Shown: positions 1 to 9,693, counted from the stretch's first letter. The stretch is DNA of 51,426 nt from NORP240 sp942492445 (GCA_942492445.1 CALOEW010000053.1:1-51426), one strand, 5' to 3'. Notes: generated from the sequence alone by a model not told the origin. Numbers and translations are program-made.

Positions 1-692
1 GCTCAAAATACAACACTGTTCTTATGATCAGTTGAAAGAAGTTTACCGTGTCGTAAATCGGTCGGATCTTGGACTTGCCTTCCCGCTTGTGATAGTTGAC
101 CGGCACGTACTTGACGCGATAACCAGCCGACAGCATCACCAGGGTGATGGTTGTCGTGAATGAGAATCCGTCCGGGAGGATATGAATGTATTTTTCAATT
201 ATATCTCTCGACATCAATCTGAATCCGCTGTTCAGATCGGGAATGTCGCGCCTGCTGAGCATGGAAGCAAGCTTATTGAGCAGCCATTTCGGTGGGCGTC
301 GCAACATTGGCACTTCGCGAATTGCACTTGTCCTGGCACCGACTACCATGTCTTCCGTATTGATATGTTCCAGTAAATGGGATATTGCATCATTGGGATA
401 GGTTCCATCGGCATCGGTAATCAGAATCCAGTCAAATTGTGCCGAACGGATTCCGCGCTTTAAAGCCGCGCCGTAACCCTGATTCTGCTTTTGTGTAATA
501 CAGGTAACGCCCTGCTCGCTGTAAGCTAGAACCTTTCTCCTCCGTCGCATCGGTTGATCCGTCATTCACTACGATTATCTCAAAGGAAAAGTCTTCTTTG
601 AGAAGTTGTGTTTCATGTAACAAAGTTTCCAATACCTTTGAAATGCCCCGTTCTTCGTTACACGCAGGAATCACGATTGAAATACCAGTCAT
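1..692 (-). pseudogene. Family 2 glycosyltransferase, 3' partial, with an internal frameshift
   Basis: The N-terminus carries the GT2 nucleotide-sugar fold: a hydrophobic first strand (ISIVIPACNEE) and the NDGSTDAT motif. The frame then breaks near position 532. After skipping one base (AAAGG read as AAAG) the minus strand continues with KQNQGYGAALKRG, ITDADGTYP (the DxD-type metal site) and LNSGFRL, as in dolichyl/polyprenyl-phosphate mannosyl or glucosyl transferases, and it stays open to the window edge. The start ATG at 692 overlaps the stop of the upstream membrane protein by ATGA, so the two are probably translationally coupled. The enzyme would load a sugar onto a lipid phosphate for the GT-C-like partner upstream; that role is inference. 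The frameshift may be a sequencing error, so the gene could be functional. Confidence 0.85.
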
Positions 693-2404
693 TGCATTTT
701 TTCCATCTCAGTTTGAAATAGGCGGGTCAGCTCTATGCCGGGCCTGGTACCATCCAGGGTAAATCGATATCGATAGCAGTGTCGTTGTAGAGAATTGCAG
801 AATGACTCGAGATCCATAGTTTCTGAGTAGGTAAGCCACACTATCGGTTCCGCCATAGCGAGATCGGCATTTTTGCGATAGAAGGTCCAGGTATTGCCCC
901 GATTCAGGTAACCATCAACAAATACAATCGAATCGGCCGGTACTTCATCTTCGACAAACCGATAAGGATAGTTGTTGTAGTCGGAAAGATTATGCAAATT
1001 TACCAATGCCCACGGGTAAAATGTCAAAAGCGCCAGTATCGCCGAGGCAAACGACGCTCTGGCAACCCATTGCCTCCCCGTTCTGACACAGTAATACAGC
1101 CCGGCAGCCGCGGGAATCACCAGAAAAGGAAGGAACTCGATGTAGTGGAATGCGCCGGCCAGGTTCACTCCCACCGATGGCCAGAAGGAATGAATAACCA
1201 GGGTCACAAGAAAGAATGCCAAGCAAAGATTTCTGGCGAAAGTGTTAGGCGCAAATACTATACCGATAAAGGATAACGGCCAGCCAAACAACCAGAAATT
1301 ATATCGTAGAAGCGGCAACAGCAGTGTTTCAAACTGCTGGCCCTGCAAAAGCAGAGAAATGGAGAAGCCCACGGTTTCCCCGTAGTCCAGCTCATCAAAT
1401 GCAGAATAGGTGGTTTTAAACGGGTCCCCCGTCAAGTACCAGTTGTACCAGAGCAGCACTACGGCAAAAGCGGCCCCTACCAGTGCCGATATTGTTATCC
1501 CGTGTAGCCTGGCTTTTCTGGTAAGCGAAGCATCAGTCGCCAGAAAAACAAGAATTCCCGTAGCGAGGCATACTACGGTGAGAGGGCGCGTCAACAGCAG
1601 GAAACCGAAAAGCAGAGAGCCCAGTATAATTCGGGATTTCCGTTGCTCTGTACACCCGGTTAGAAAAAGCAGCGTTCCCCAGACTACCAATGCTCCTGCC
1701 AGGGGATGAGACATCAGCAAGGAGGAGGACACAAGGAATGACGGAGAGACCGCTGTCAATGCCACCGCCAGTAACGAGATAACCTCGTTCCGGTAGAAAT
1801 AATTGGCCAGACCATAGACACCATAAAGTGTGACGGCACCCAGCAGTGGATTAAGCAGGTTGTCAAGGTGAATCCAGTCGGCAAGCGCTAACAGGAGTGG
1901 AAACCCCGGATAGTATTGCGTATACAGTCGATCTTCATTGACAACTATGAATTGATTTTGGAACAGAGTGCCAATTTCTGCGGAGGGCAATTGGTAATCA
2001 ATGGAGCCACTTTGCAGGATGGCGGCAGCCAGACGATAGGCGTTTTCATCGTCGGTCATGGGCGCACCCTGAATTACAAAACTGCGTACCAGTACCGAAA
2101 GGCAGACAAACACCAGAGCAACAATGAATAGAAACCGTCGATCCTCGAGGAGGACTGAGGAAGCAAACGGTATCTTTGAGTTTTTCCCCAGGACATACCT
2201 GGAAATCAGGACAACACAGATGCCGCCCAACAACAGGTAAAGAAAATAGAATGTACCTTCACGAGGCCCGAATATATTCAGGGAATATCCGTATTCGATA
2301 CTGTACGCCGCGAAATACCTGGCACCGATATACCAGAAAGCTGACAGCAAAAACCAGACGCCAACCACCGCTGAAGCAGCGGCGGGATTCTGCCGGATCA
2401 ACAT
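689..2404 (-). CDS. Polytopic membrane glycosyltransferase, GT-C / PMT-ArnT-like
   Basis: This 571-residue protein has many hydrophobic helices and a first periplasmic loop with a DDE motif (residues 118-120, in PMTDDENAY), followed by a YTQYYPGFPLLLAL segment. This is the arrangement of GT39/ArnT-type transferases that use lipid-linked sugars. Such enzymes move a sugar from a polyprenyl phosphate donor to a lipid, glycan or protein on the periplasmic side. The start lies 6 bp after the stop of the radical SAM gene, and the stop overlaps the start of the GT2 gene, so the three form one operon. The acceptor cannot be told from sequence. Confidence 0.75.
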   Translation of the reverse strand: MLIRQNPAAASAVVGVWFLLSAFWYIGARYFAAYSIEYGYSLNIFGPREGTFYFLYLLLGGICVVLISRYVLGKNSKIPFASSVLLEDRRFLFIVALVFVCLSVLVRSFVIQGAPMTDDENAYRLAAAILQSGSIDYQLPSAEIGTLFQNQFIVVNEDRLYTQYYPGFPLLLALADWIHLDNLLNPLLGAVTLYGVYGLANYFYRNEVISLLAVALTAVSPSFLVSSSLLMSHPLAGALVVWGTLLFLTGCTEQRKSRIILGSLLFGFLLLTRPLTVVCLATGILVFLATDASLTRKARLHGITISALVGAAFAVVLLWYNWYLTGDPFKTTYSAFDELDYGETVGFSISLLLQGQQFETLLLPLLRYNFWLFGWPLSFIGIVFAPNTFARNLCLAFFLVTLVIHSFWPSVGVNLAGAFHYIEFLPFLVIPAAAGLYYCVRTGRQWVARASFASAILALLTFYPWALVNLHNLSDYNNYPYRFVEDEVPADSIVFVDGYLNRGNTWTFYRKNADLAMAEPIVWLTYSETMDLESFCNSLQRHCYRYRFTLDGTRPGIELTRLFQTEMEKMQ

Positions 2405-2410
2405 TTCCGA

Positions 2411-3916
2411 TCAATGCTCGGTAATCTTTGAGCTTACAATCAGGTGCTGACTTCTTACGTTACGGAAATTGAAATATTTCGTCTCCGCGAAGTTGACTTT
2501 CCTGATCCTGGAGAATAACAGACCAACACCAAAGCGAATATTTCGTTTAAGCTCGGAAAACGATCGGATCTGTTTCAATCGCCGCAGGATATAGCCGGGA
2601 CTCAGATAGAATGATCTGTAACCTTTCATAATAAGGGCATCCAGCTCATCTCGGGAAAAATTCTCCGGCCAGTGGGGTGTTACAAAGTCCGGATCAGGAT
2701 TCCCGGCAAACTCTTTCCAGTAGTCGTACTTGATAACCCCATCTCTTAACCCGGTCAAATAGACTTCGGTCGCCGGAAAAGGAAGCAGTGCCGTCAAATG
2801 GACAAAATCGGGATTTACCTTCCTGAGAAAGCGGAAGCCCTCCTCCACGTCTTCGATGGTTTCGCTGGGATTTCCGATTATGAAATAAGCCATGGTTTTG
2901 ATACCAACCTTTCTGGTGAGTTCGAAAACAGTCTTGACTTTGTCCAGCTTCAGATTTTTACGTATGACCTTCTGAATTTTCTCGGTTCCCGCCTCCACTC
3001 CATAGTGGATACCCACGCATCCGGCTTTTGCCATATTAGCCAATAATGCCTCGTCCATTGCATTGACGTTTGTTCGGCAATCCCAATAAATCTTCAGTTT
3101 GCGCTTAATTATCTCGTCACAGATTTCATGCACGCGGGCTTTGCTGACGGTAAATGTATCATCGTAAATTATGAACTCGTTGATGCCCATGCTGACGCAA
3201 AGCTCCAGCTCATCAACAACGTTCAGAGCAGAACGCGCACGGAAATTCGGGCGCAGCTGGGGACGATCACAGAAAGAGCATTTATAGGGGCAGCCACGGG
3301 AAGTGAAGATCGTGGTAACGACATCACCCATGGCAAGGATGGAACTGTATTTTCTATAGGGAGTCAGGTGCCGCGCAACGAAGGGCAGCTCATCGAGGTC
3401 TTCAATACTTTCACTGGCGCCATTGTAAAGGTACTCGGATTCTTTTACCTGCCCTACGCCGGTAACATCCTTCCAACTGCGTTTACCCTCCAGCATTTCT
3501 GCCAGCTCGGAAATGGACAGTTCGCCCTCACCGGTCACCACATAATCTACACACGAGAGCCGGGCGGACTCTTCCGGGAAGATATGCAGGTGCGGCCCGC
3601 CCCACACAATTGGTTGATCCGGATGATATTGCTTGGCCAGTTCGGAGACTTTGGTTGCGTCTATAAGGGAAAAGGTCATCACCGTAACACCGAGCAGATC
3701 ATACCGTGCCTCTCTGAGCTGCGCCTCGATCTCGGTGTAGTCGAGCTCATCCACCTGACAGTCGATTACCCGAACCTGATGGCCCGCGTTTTCGAGAACT
3801 GACGCGATGTAAAGCAAACCCAGCGGCGGATTGCTGCCACGGTTGTTTTCCAACACTTCCGGAGTCGGACAACGAATTTCATTGTCTCGCGGGGGATTGA
3901 TCAACAATACTTTCAT
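2411..3916 (-). CDS. B12-binding-domain radical SAM protein
   Basis: This is a 501-residue two-domain protein. Residues 1 to about 145 resemble a cobalamin-binding Rossmann domain (MKVLLINPP, GLLYIASVLENAGH, VVTGEGE), as in the family of BchE-like and hopanoid/lipid-modifying radical SAM enzymes. Next comes the 4Fe-4S binding CxxxCxxC at Cys209, Cys213 and Cys216 (SRGCPYKCSFC) and a radical SAM barrel with GVEAGTE and the IIGNPSET segment. These enzymes make difficult C-C or methyl transfer reactions. It is first in an operon with two glycosyltransferases, so a modified lipid or surface glycan is the likely product. No classical DxHxxG B12 motif is obvious, which is common in this class. The substrate is unknown. 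Confidence 0.85.
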   Translation of the reverse strand: MKVLLINPPRDNEIRCPTPEVLENNRGSNPPLGLLYIASVLENAGHQVRVIDCQVDELDYTEIEAQLREARYDLLGVTVMTFSLIDATKVSELAKQYHPDQPIVWGGPHLHIFPEESARLSCVDYVVTGEGELSISELAEMLEGKRSWKDVTGVGQVKESEYLYNGASESIEDLDELPFVARHLTPYRKYSSILAMGDVVTTIFTSRGCPYKCSFCDRPQLRPNFRARSALNVVDELELCVSMGINEFIIYDDTFTVSKARVHEICDEIIKRKLKIYWDCRTNVNAMDEALLANMAKAGCVGIHYGVEAGTEKIQKVIRKNLKLDKVKTVFELTRKVGIKTMAYFIIGNPSETIEDVEEGFRFLRKVNPDFVHLTALLPFPATEVYLTGLRDGVIKYDYWKEFAGNPDPDFVTPHWPENFSRDELDALIMKGYRSFYLSPGYILRRLKQIRSFSELKRNIRFGVGLLFSRIRKVNFAETKYFNFRNVRSQHLIVSSKITEH

Positions 3917-4327
3917 GATGAATATTCTCGAACGGTCTGTGAACCGGGATCCGGGCAGTCATCAATTGGTGTAGTATCACCAGGATCAGCGTTTGCTTGT
4001 GGGATCATCCATTAAGGACTTTTAATCGATGGTGACCCGATAATAGCAAAAATTGGAACCGGAATTGTGAAAAACCAGAGGTTTCGGGAATTTAATCAAA
4101 CCCGGTGTTCCTTGAATCCTCATATCGGTCATCACCGTGTAACGTTTAACCAGAAAAGGCGCTGGAACCGAAAAACCTGTTCGGATTGGCCCTGAAGTCG
4201 ACCACTGCCTGCGAGCCAGCCTGTTGGGACAACAGGCAACAATCAGCACAGCTTTTGAATTACCATTGCAGCCTCTGCCCTGGCACAACCTGAGACTTTT
4301 TCACAACAGGCCGACTGGAACCTCACA
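3917..4327. other. 411-bp gene-free divergent region
   Basis: This stretch separates the radical SAM operon (leftward) from the methyltransferase gene (rightward), so it should hold promoters for both. I see no clear sigma-70 pair. It contains a perfect 8-bp stem with a 3-base loop, GCCTGTTG-GGA-CAACAGGC, at 4219-4237. A leftward open frame at 4022-4288 ends in a protein-like stretch (GTPGLIKFPKPLVFHNSG), but it has no plausible start or family and is not called. Confidence 0.4.
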
Positions 4328-4930
4328 ATGATTAAACCTGCACAAATTGAAGGGGAATTGGATGGATTGCTTTCCGGGTATCTGCGGCGCCAACGCCTGC
4401 GCGCAGCGAAACCCTTTGTGGAAAATTCCCGTAGCGTATTGGATGTAGGGTGCGGTCTGTGCCAGTGGCAGGGCATTCTTTCCGAAAGCTGTGAGTATTA
4501 TGGGGTTGACATTGAACCGGCCATAACACAGACCAACAGGGAGCACTGTCAAAATCCCCTCTGGACTTTTGCCACCAGGAATTTTGAACAGAACGATACT
4601 CCGGATGACATCCCTGAGGATCACTTTGACACCGTTGTAATGCTCGCCGTGATCGAGCATTTCGCCGACCCCGAAGCAATCATGCAGAAAGTTATTCACT
4701 ACCTTAAACCCGGAGGCAGAATCGTTCTGACAACTCCGGCTGCCTGGGCCGACATTATTCTCGACACCGGAGCCAGGTTCGGATTATTTGCAAAAGACAA
4801 ACATCAACATCACGATCTGCTGGGGAAAAAGGAAATTTTCAGGCTGGCGGGGAATTGCGCGCTGGAGGTCCGGCGATTTCGCCGTTTTCTATTCTTTCAG
4901 AATCAGTTGGTGATTCTCGAGAAGCGATGA
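4328..4930 (+). CDS. Class I SAM-dependent methyltransferase
   Basis: This is a 200-residue protein with the Rossmann SAM-binding motif I VLDVGCGLCQW at about residues 38-48, acidic motif II in YYGVDIEP, and the post-motif stretch FDTVVMLAVIEHFADPE typical of Methyltransf_11/23 enzymes. It ends with LKPGGRIVLTTPA. It would transfer a methyl group from SAM to a small molecule or lipid in the cytoplasm. The upstream ribosome site is weak, but no better start is present. Its place between glycosyltransferase genes suggests a role in the same glycan or lipid pathway, without direct proof. It converges on the membrane protein gene downstream. Confidence 0.85.
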   Translation: MIKPAQIEGELDGLLSGYLRRQRLRAAKPFVENSRSVLDVGCGLCQWQGILSESCEYYGVDIEPAITQTNREHCQNPLWTFATRNFEQNDTPDDIPEDHFDTVVMLAVIEHFADPEAIMQKVIHYLKPGGRIVLTTPAAWADIILDTGARFGLFAKDKHQHHDLLGKKEIFRLAGNCALEVRRFRRFLFFQNQLVILEKR

Positions 4931-4981
4931 CGATGGGTCTGTAAACAACGGGGCTATCCAGCGTGTTGAAAACGGACCCTC

Positions 4982-6475
4982 TCAAGAATCGTCATGACTC
5001 CCGCAGGATTTCCTGAATATAGCCGCTTGCTCATCAGAATAGAGGTTCTGCCAGCAGGGAGATTCAGTAAAGGCCTCATCGTGCCCTTCACCGACTCTGA
5101 CAAATGCCAGGCCGAGCTCATCGACAACAGATTCCCAGCCGGGTTCACCGTCCTCTACCCTGAAATAGGCTTCCAGGCGGCCTGGAGGATAATTGGCGTT
5201 CAGTGCGTGCAGGTAGACCTTTTCGACCGGCGTCCCATAGAGCAGGAAGCCTGCGTACATGTAGTCGGCAAACACAGGCAGACCATGGAGTTCCGACCGC
5301 TCGTTCAGCCAGGCGATAGCGGTCTCCGGCACATTGGCGGAATGCAGCCCTACCCTGATGGCCCCGGACACCAGCAGCGAGGTCATGAGAACAAGACTCA
5401 GCATCGACCAGGCGATGCCACCATTGACGCTTTCATCCTCCTCCAGTCTTTGCGAGGACGCCAGTACAACGGCTCCAGTCCGGCTGTCTGGCCGTTCCAG
5501 CCACTCCTGCAGATAGGTTGCCGCAATGGGGAGCATGATCAGCCCAAAAAACGGAATATTACGTGACGACGTTGCCGCGGCATAAAGGAGACCCGACAGC
5601 AATAGCCAGTCTCGCAACGACACCTGCCGCCGGCGCAGCAACATCGGCAGCAGAACCGCTGCCAATGCAAGCAGCAGCACCGGCAGTGTTCCGTTCGCCA
5701 GGATGGGTGGCAGAAAATCCGTCGTGGAGCCGGTTATGAAATCGTTGGTAAGGAAGGCAATCAGATGGGAGTGCAGCCGCCACCCCCAGGGATTGAGCAA
5801 AGAAACCAGGCAGAAAACACCCATCAATAACATTGCCTGCAGGAACTTCTGCTGTTCCCGTTTCGCAATCGCCCTGTATCCGCTGTCAACCACGAACACG
5901 GCGGTCACCGCCAGCCCGATGAGAAAGCCACCGTGCAGGTTTGCCCAAAGTAGAATCAGTAACCCCCCGGCCACCAGGGTCCTGACAAGCCCGGCCCGGC
6001 CCGACTGCCAATTGTCCAGTAGAAAAAATAAAAGGACGATAGCAGTCCAGCTGACCATGTGCGGTCGGATTATCAGGTGAATCCGGAGAGTGAACAGGAC
6101 CAGAATCGCATAGCACAGCGCTACCCACAAACAGACTCCCGATTTTCTCATTCCTCGGAACAGGCCTGCCATGAGGCTCCCCATCATTACCGAGAACACC
6201 AGGAGAGGACCCAGGAGGCCGAAATAGCGATCCAGCCAGGCTACGACCGCTTCGAACAACCACTCCTGAAGGACAGGTGCGTCGGTTACACCGCTGAGAT
6301 ACGGATCCGCAAGCGGCAGGCCCCCGTCAAGCACAGCCCTTCCGTACAGGATATGCAGGACCAGGTCCGAGTCTATGCTGACCCAGTGCGATGCCATTGC
6401 ACTCATCAGGAGGAATCCTGCGCACCACATCAGGGAGGTGAAGTTGAGCCCGAATGCCCGGCGGATTGCGGTCAT
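4982..6475 (-). CDS. Polytopic membrane protein, possible GT-C-type transferase
   Basis: This 497-residue protein has roughly ten to twelve hydrophobic helices and a soluble C-terminal part from about residue 380. The first extracytoplasmic loop carries acidic residues (SIDSDLVLHILYGRAVLDGG), the position where GT-C enzymes keep their catalytic Asp. A PWGWRLH motif and the LWANLHGGF helix also recur in uncharacterised membrane proteins of this kind. No close family name can be given. The C-terminal domain (FADYMYAGFLLYG, then ALNANYPPGRLEAYF) resembles the periplasmic tail of O-antigen or mannosyltransferase-like proteins. Neighbouring glycosyltransferase genes support a glycan role, but this is inference. 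Confidence 0.65.
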   Translation of the reverse strand: MTAIRRAFGLNFTSLMWCAGFLLMSAMASHWVSIDSDLVLHILYGRAVLDGGLPLADPYLSGVTDAPVLQEWLFEAVVAWLDRYFGLLGPLLVFSVMMGSLMAGLFRGMRKSGVCLWVALCYAILVLFTLRIHLIIRPHMVSWTAIVLLFFLLDNWQSGRAGLVRTLVAGGLLILLWANLHGGFLIGLAVTAVFVVDSGYRAIAKREQQKFLQAMLLMGVFCLVSLLNPWGWRLHSHLIAFLTNDFITGSTTDFLPPILANGTLPVLLLALAAVLLPMLLRRRQVSLRDWLLLSGLLYAAATSSRNIPFFGLIMLPIAATYLQEWLERPDSRTGAVVLASSQRLEEDESVNGGIAWSMLSLVLMTSLLVSGAIRVGLHSANVPETAIAWLNERSELHGLPVFADYMYAGFLLYGTPVEKVYLHALNANYPPGRLEAYFRVEDGEPGWESVVDELGLAFVRVGEGHDEAFTESPCWQNLYSDEQAAIFRKSCGSHDDS

Positions 6476-6996
6476 GGCGTTGCACCCGCGGAACTTTTCA
6501 TTGCGCTGAAAAGACTACTGAAAATCAAGCACGGAACCCATTGAAAAAACTCCCAGAAAAAGCCTGTGTCTCGATCAATTTAACCTTAGGATGTGCGACC
6601 ATGGGCTGCATAAATCAGGGCCGTTGATCGAGGCACAGCATAATAGCGTCTTTGCCTGTATTGCGAAAATTATTCCGGGACGTAATTTCAAGGTCCGGGT
6701 TGCCCCGTGCGCCTAGACAGTATACTGGCAGGCTGTTGAAAAACTATTGCGCTTGCCAGTGCTTCGTTAAAAACTGGCTCAAAATGCTCATTTACACCCG
6801 GTAAACTGCGCTTTTTCGCCAGTTTTTGCCTCGCCTTGGCTGCGCTCATCACGTTTTTCAACAGCCTGCTAAGGCCTGTTCACAGGCCCCAGGCTGAAGT
6901 CCTGCGCTTCGGGGCAATTAAAAATCAAGTATTTTCATCAATGCCGACAAGATCCAAGATCAGTGAAAATCCGGTAGCCGCACAGGTCCTAGTGTT
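6476..6996. other. 521-bp gene-free divergent region containing a repeat element
   Basis: This region lies between two divergent membrane protein genes. Its main feature is the inverted-repeat element at 6728-6869. The remaining sequence shows no reading frame with protein-like content and no clear promoter. Confidence 0.5.
6728..6869. repeat. MITE-like element with 17-bp perfect terminal inverted repeats
   Basis: GCAGGCTGTTGAAAAAC at 6728-6744 is the exact reverse complement of 6853-6869, giving a 142-bp unit with 17-bp ends. A second, nested pair, AAAAACTGGC and GCCAGTTTTT, lies inside, so the whole unit can fold into a long two-part hairpin. It has no coding capacity. This is the form of a miniature inverted-repeat transposable element or a large REP-like repeat. 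I did not find a second full copy in this window. No target-site duplication is obvious. Confidence 0.7.
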
Positions 6997-8232
6997 TTGA
7001 TCCAGTCAGCCCCAGGAAAATCGAGACCGGCAGCAGGTCCCTGGCGGGAAGGTCGGGCTTCTGCGTTGGAAACGACATTTGCCGCACTTATTATTGTTCT
7101 GGCCTCCCTGGTGGCCTTCTATTTATCGGCCACTGACAGTGACCCCGAAACTCTTTATCAGCAGAATCGAATAGACTCTCTGGTGTTCACGGCAGCCGGG
7201 AATCTGCTTGAAGACAACCAATCCCCCTACTCCCTGGAAAATCAGTTGCAGGAGATTGCAGCGGACCGTCTTGGAGGCGCCCAGCCGCCCTACGCCATTC
7301 CGTTTTCCTACCCTCCGAACGCGCTGCCAATGTTTCAACTGCGGGCACTCGGCGACCCGCAGCTCAATGCGGCATTTCATACAGGAATCCAGGTGCTACT
7401 GTCACTGGCGACCCTGGCACTGCTGGCTAACCGGTACCTGGACAACAGGACGACGCAGTTGGTGATCCTGTTCGTCGCAGCGTTCTGGACTCCGGCCCTG
7501 CTCGACATCAAACTGGCTCAAACGGGGCATCTCGCTGGATTTTTCGCTTTTTCAGTCCTGCTCCTCCATGACCGCAAGCCCGTTTTCGCCGGCATTGCGC
7601 TTGGGCTGCTTGCCTTCAAACCCCAGTACGCCATACCCCTTGGCCTGGTTTTCCTGGCAAGGCAGTCCTGGCCGCTGTTATTGTGGGCTATCGCCACATT
7701 CCTCGTAACCTGCATGCTGAGTGCCGTGCTTTACGGTCTGGCAATGTGGCCGGAATTCTGGCGCAGTGCCAGCACCCTGAATACGACAATTTTCCAGATG
7801 GAGAGTTGGCTCGGTGTTGCCGCCCTGTTGTTGCCGGATCACCTCGAAACTATTCACCGCATGGCCGTCCCGGTATACGGAACCGCTATGCTCCTGCTCG
7901 GTATGCTCGTTTTCGCCTGGCACGAAAAAATGGATTTGCTGGGCTCCGCTTCGCTGGCGGTAATGGTGACACTGATTTTCAGCCCCAATACCCACCCCTA
8001 TGACCTCAGCCTGTTCTTTATTCCGGTGATGTACTTCACCCGCTATTTCGGTATGCGGATGTGGATAGCGGAGGTGGTGTTCCTGGTATTTCTGGTGCCG
8101 AATATTTTTGTTTCGGTTTCGATACTGCGCTTCTGTTTCCTGCTGCTGTGTTTGATGCTGTTGCTCTTTATCATCAGCAACAACCCATTACACCCGACTC
8201 GACCGGCCGGTGACGAGAGCATTCCGCCCTGA
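6997..8232 (+). CDS. GT87-like (DUF2029) membrane mannosyltransferase
   Basis: This is a 411-residue multi-spanning protein. The first loop carries an Asp (QQNRIDSLVF) followed by FSYPPNALPM, and a later helix has AFKPQYAIPLGL, matching the Asp, YPP and KPQ positions of glycosyltransferase family 87. Members transfer mannose from polyprenyl-phosphate donors outside the cytoplasmic membrane. The start is uncertain: the longest frame begins at a TTG (6997), and another TTG lies about 20 codons inside. The C-terminal tail is short and polar. It stands alone on its strand, between the MITE-like repeat and the antiporter gene. Confidence 0.65.
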   Translation: MIQSAPGKSRPAAGPWREGRASALETTFAALIIVLASLVAFYLSATDSDPETLYQQNRIDSLVFTAAGNLLEDNQSPYSLENQLQEIAADRLGGAQPPYAIPFSYPPNALPMFQLRALGDPQLNAAFHTGIQVLLSLATLALLANRYLDNRTTQLVILFVAAFWTPALLDIKLAQTGHLAGFFAFSVLLLHDRKPVFAGIALGLLAFKPQYAIPLGLVFLARQSWPLLLWAIATFLVTCMLSAVLYGLAMWPEFWRSASTLNTTIFQMESWLGVAALLLPDHLETIHRMAVPVYGTAMLLLGMLVFAWHEKMDLLGSASLAVMVTLIFSPNTHPYDLSLFFIPVMYFTRYFGMRMWIAEVVFLVFLVPNIFVSVSILRFCFLLLCLMLLLFIISNNPLHPTRPAGDESIPP

Positions 8233-8259
8233 CGCGCGTTGCCGGACCGGCTGCTGCCA

Positions 8260-9693
8260 TCACTCTCTGTTCCAGGCACTTCCATGCGGTGCGCCCACCC
8301 GATTCCTGAAAAGCCCGATGCCTGCCGCCGCCATCGCCACCGCCACCACGCCGTTCAGGTAATTGAAAAACGCATAGGGAGCGTAGTCGAGCACCGGTAC
8401 GCCGAGGGTCGTCGAATAAAACGCGCCTGCCGTGGTCCAGGGGATCAGGCCGGTGGTCAAGGTGGCGCCTTCTTCGACACTGCGGGACAACACGGCAGCA
8501 TCCAATTCCTGTTCCTGGTAATGCTGGCGGAATAGCTGGCAGTTGAGGATTATTGAAATATACGCCTCACCCATGGCCATGTTGCCCATCAGCCCGGCGG
8601 CAATGGTGGCGGCGACCAGTGCAGCGGCCCGCTTCACTCTCACCAGAAGTCCCGCCAGCAACCGGGTCAGCATGCCGCTGCCATGCAGTATTCCTCCCAG
8701 GGCCAGTGCCATCAGAGCCAGCATCAGGGTCCATGCCATACTGCTGATTCCGCCGCGCCCCAGCAGTTCATCGAGGCCTGCCACCCCTGTAGTCCCTGGT
8801 GTGTTGAGCCACAGGGAATTCAATACCAAACTGAGTTCCCGGCCCTGGTAGAAAACGGCGATCAGGACCGCCAGCAGAATGCTTGCCGACATGGTCACTT
8901 CAGCGGCAACGCGCCGCGCGCTGAAGACCAGCATGGCCAGCAGTGGTAAAAGAACCACCAGCGGCTGCAGCCGGTAGGAATCGGCCAGGGAGCCACGAAT
9001 CAGCGCCAGTTGTTCGGTGGGAACCATTGGCACGGCCGTCGTGGCGCCGAAGCCCGCCAGGATCATCAACATCAGCAGGTAGGTTGGCACAGTGGTGTAC
9101 AACATAGAACCAATGTGGCGATAGAGGCTGGTGCCAGCGCTCATGGCAGTGAGGTTGGTGGTGTCGGACAGGGGTGAGAGCTTGTCACCGAAAGTGGCGC
9201 CTGCGACTACCGTTCCGGCCACCAGCGCCAGGGAAATCCCCATGGCATCGCCGATGCCGATCAGTACGACGCCCATGGTTCCTGCGGTCCCCCAGGAGGT
9301 TCCAGTTGCCAGCGACATGACGCTGCATAACAGCAGGGCCGCCACCAGGAACCAGGCCGGGCTGATAAGATTCAACCCATAGTAAACAAGGCTGGCAATG
9401 GTGCCGGACTGCATGAAGCTCGCAATCACCATGCCGATCAGAATGAAAATATAAAGAGCAGGCAGTGCCTGGCTGATCGCCTGACTCATCATCCGCCTGA
9501 TGGCCCGGTACCGGTAACCCAGCAGCCGCGCGTGCAGCCCCGCCCATAGCAGGCACAGGAACATCAGGCTGTGCAGATCGACAACGAGAATGAACAGTCC
9601 GACGGAAAGCAGCAGTAATATGCCCAGAACGCAAACCAGTGACTGCGTAAACCCCGGGACTGGTACTTCACTCTCGATTGAGGCACTGGTCAC
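8260..9693 (-). CDS. nhaC: NhaC-family Na+/H+ antiporter
   Basis: This is a 477-residue protein with about eleven to twelve helices. Family-typical stretches include SLATGTSWGTAGTMGVVLIGIG, shown here only as its core TSWGTAGTMG, and AGATFGDKLSPLSDTTNLT, whose core GDKLSPLSDTTN is diagnostic of NhaC. EGATLTTGLIPWTTAG lies near the end. It exchanges Na+ for protons across the inner membrane, helping pH and sodium balance. I chose the GTG at 9693 because an AGGAGGG ribosome site sits just upstream. The frame runs about 78 codons further without membrane character, and that extension looks non-coding. The gene is convergent with the GT87-like gene. Confidence 0.9.
   Translation of the reverse strand: MTSASIESEVPVPGFTQSLVCVLGILLLLSVGLFILVVDLHSLMFLCLLWAGLHARLLGYRYRAIRRMMSQAISQALPALYIFILIGMVIASFMQSGTIASLVYYGLNLISPAWFLVAALLLCSVMSLATGTSWGTAGTMGVVLIGIGDAMGISLALVAGTVVAGATFGDKLSPLSDTTNLTAMSAGTSLYRHIGSMLYTTVPTYLLMLMILAGFGATTAVPMVPTEQLALIRGSLADSYRLQPLVVLLPLLAMLVFSARRVAAEVTMSASILLAVLIAVFYQGRELSLVLNSLWLNTPGTTGVAGLDELLGRGGISSMAWTLMLALMALALGGILHGSGMLTRLLAGLLVRVKRAAALVAATIAAGLMGNMAMGEAYISIILNCQLFRQHYQEQELDAAVLSRSVEEGATLTTGLIPWTTAGAFYSTTLGVPVLDYAPYAFFNYLNGVVAVAMAAAGIGLFRNRVGAPHGSAWNRE

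Noticed and set aside
3128..3802. 224-codon + strand frame
   Set aside because: It lies opposite the radical SAM gene and has no family features; it mirrors the real codons.
4022..4288. 88-codon minus frame with a protein-like end
   Set aside because: The first half looks random, there is no start signal, and I cannot name a family. It may be a remnant.
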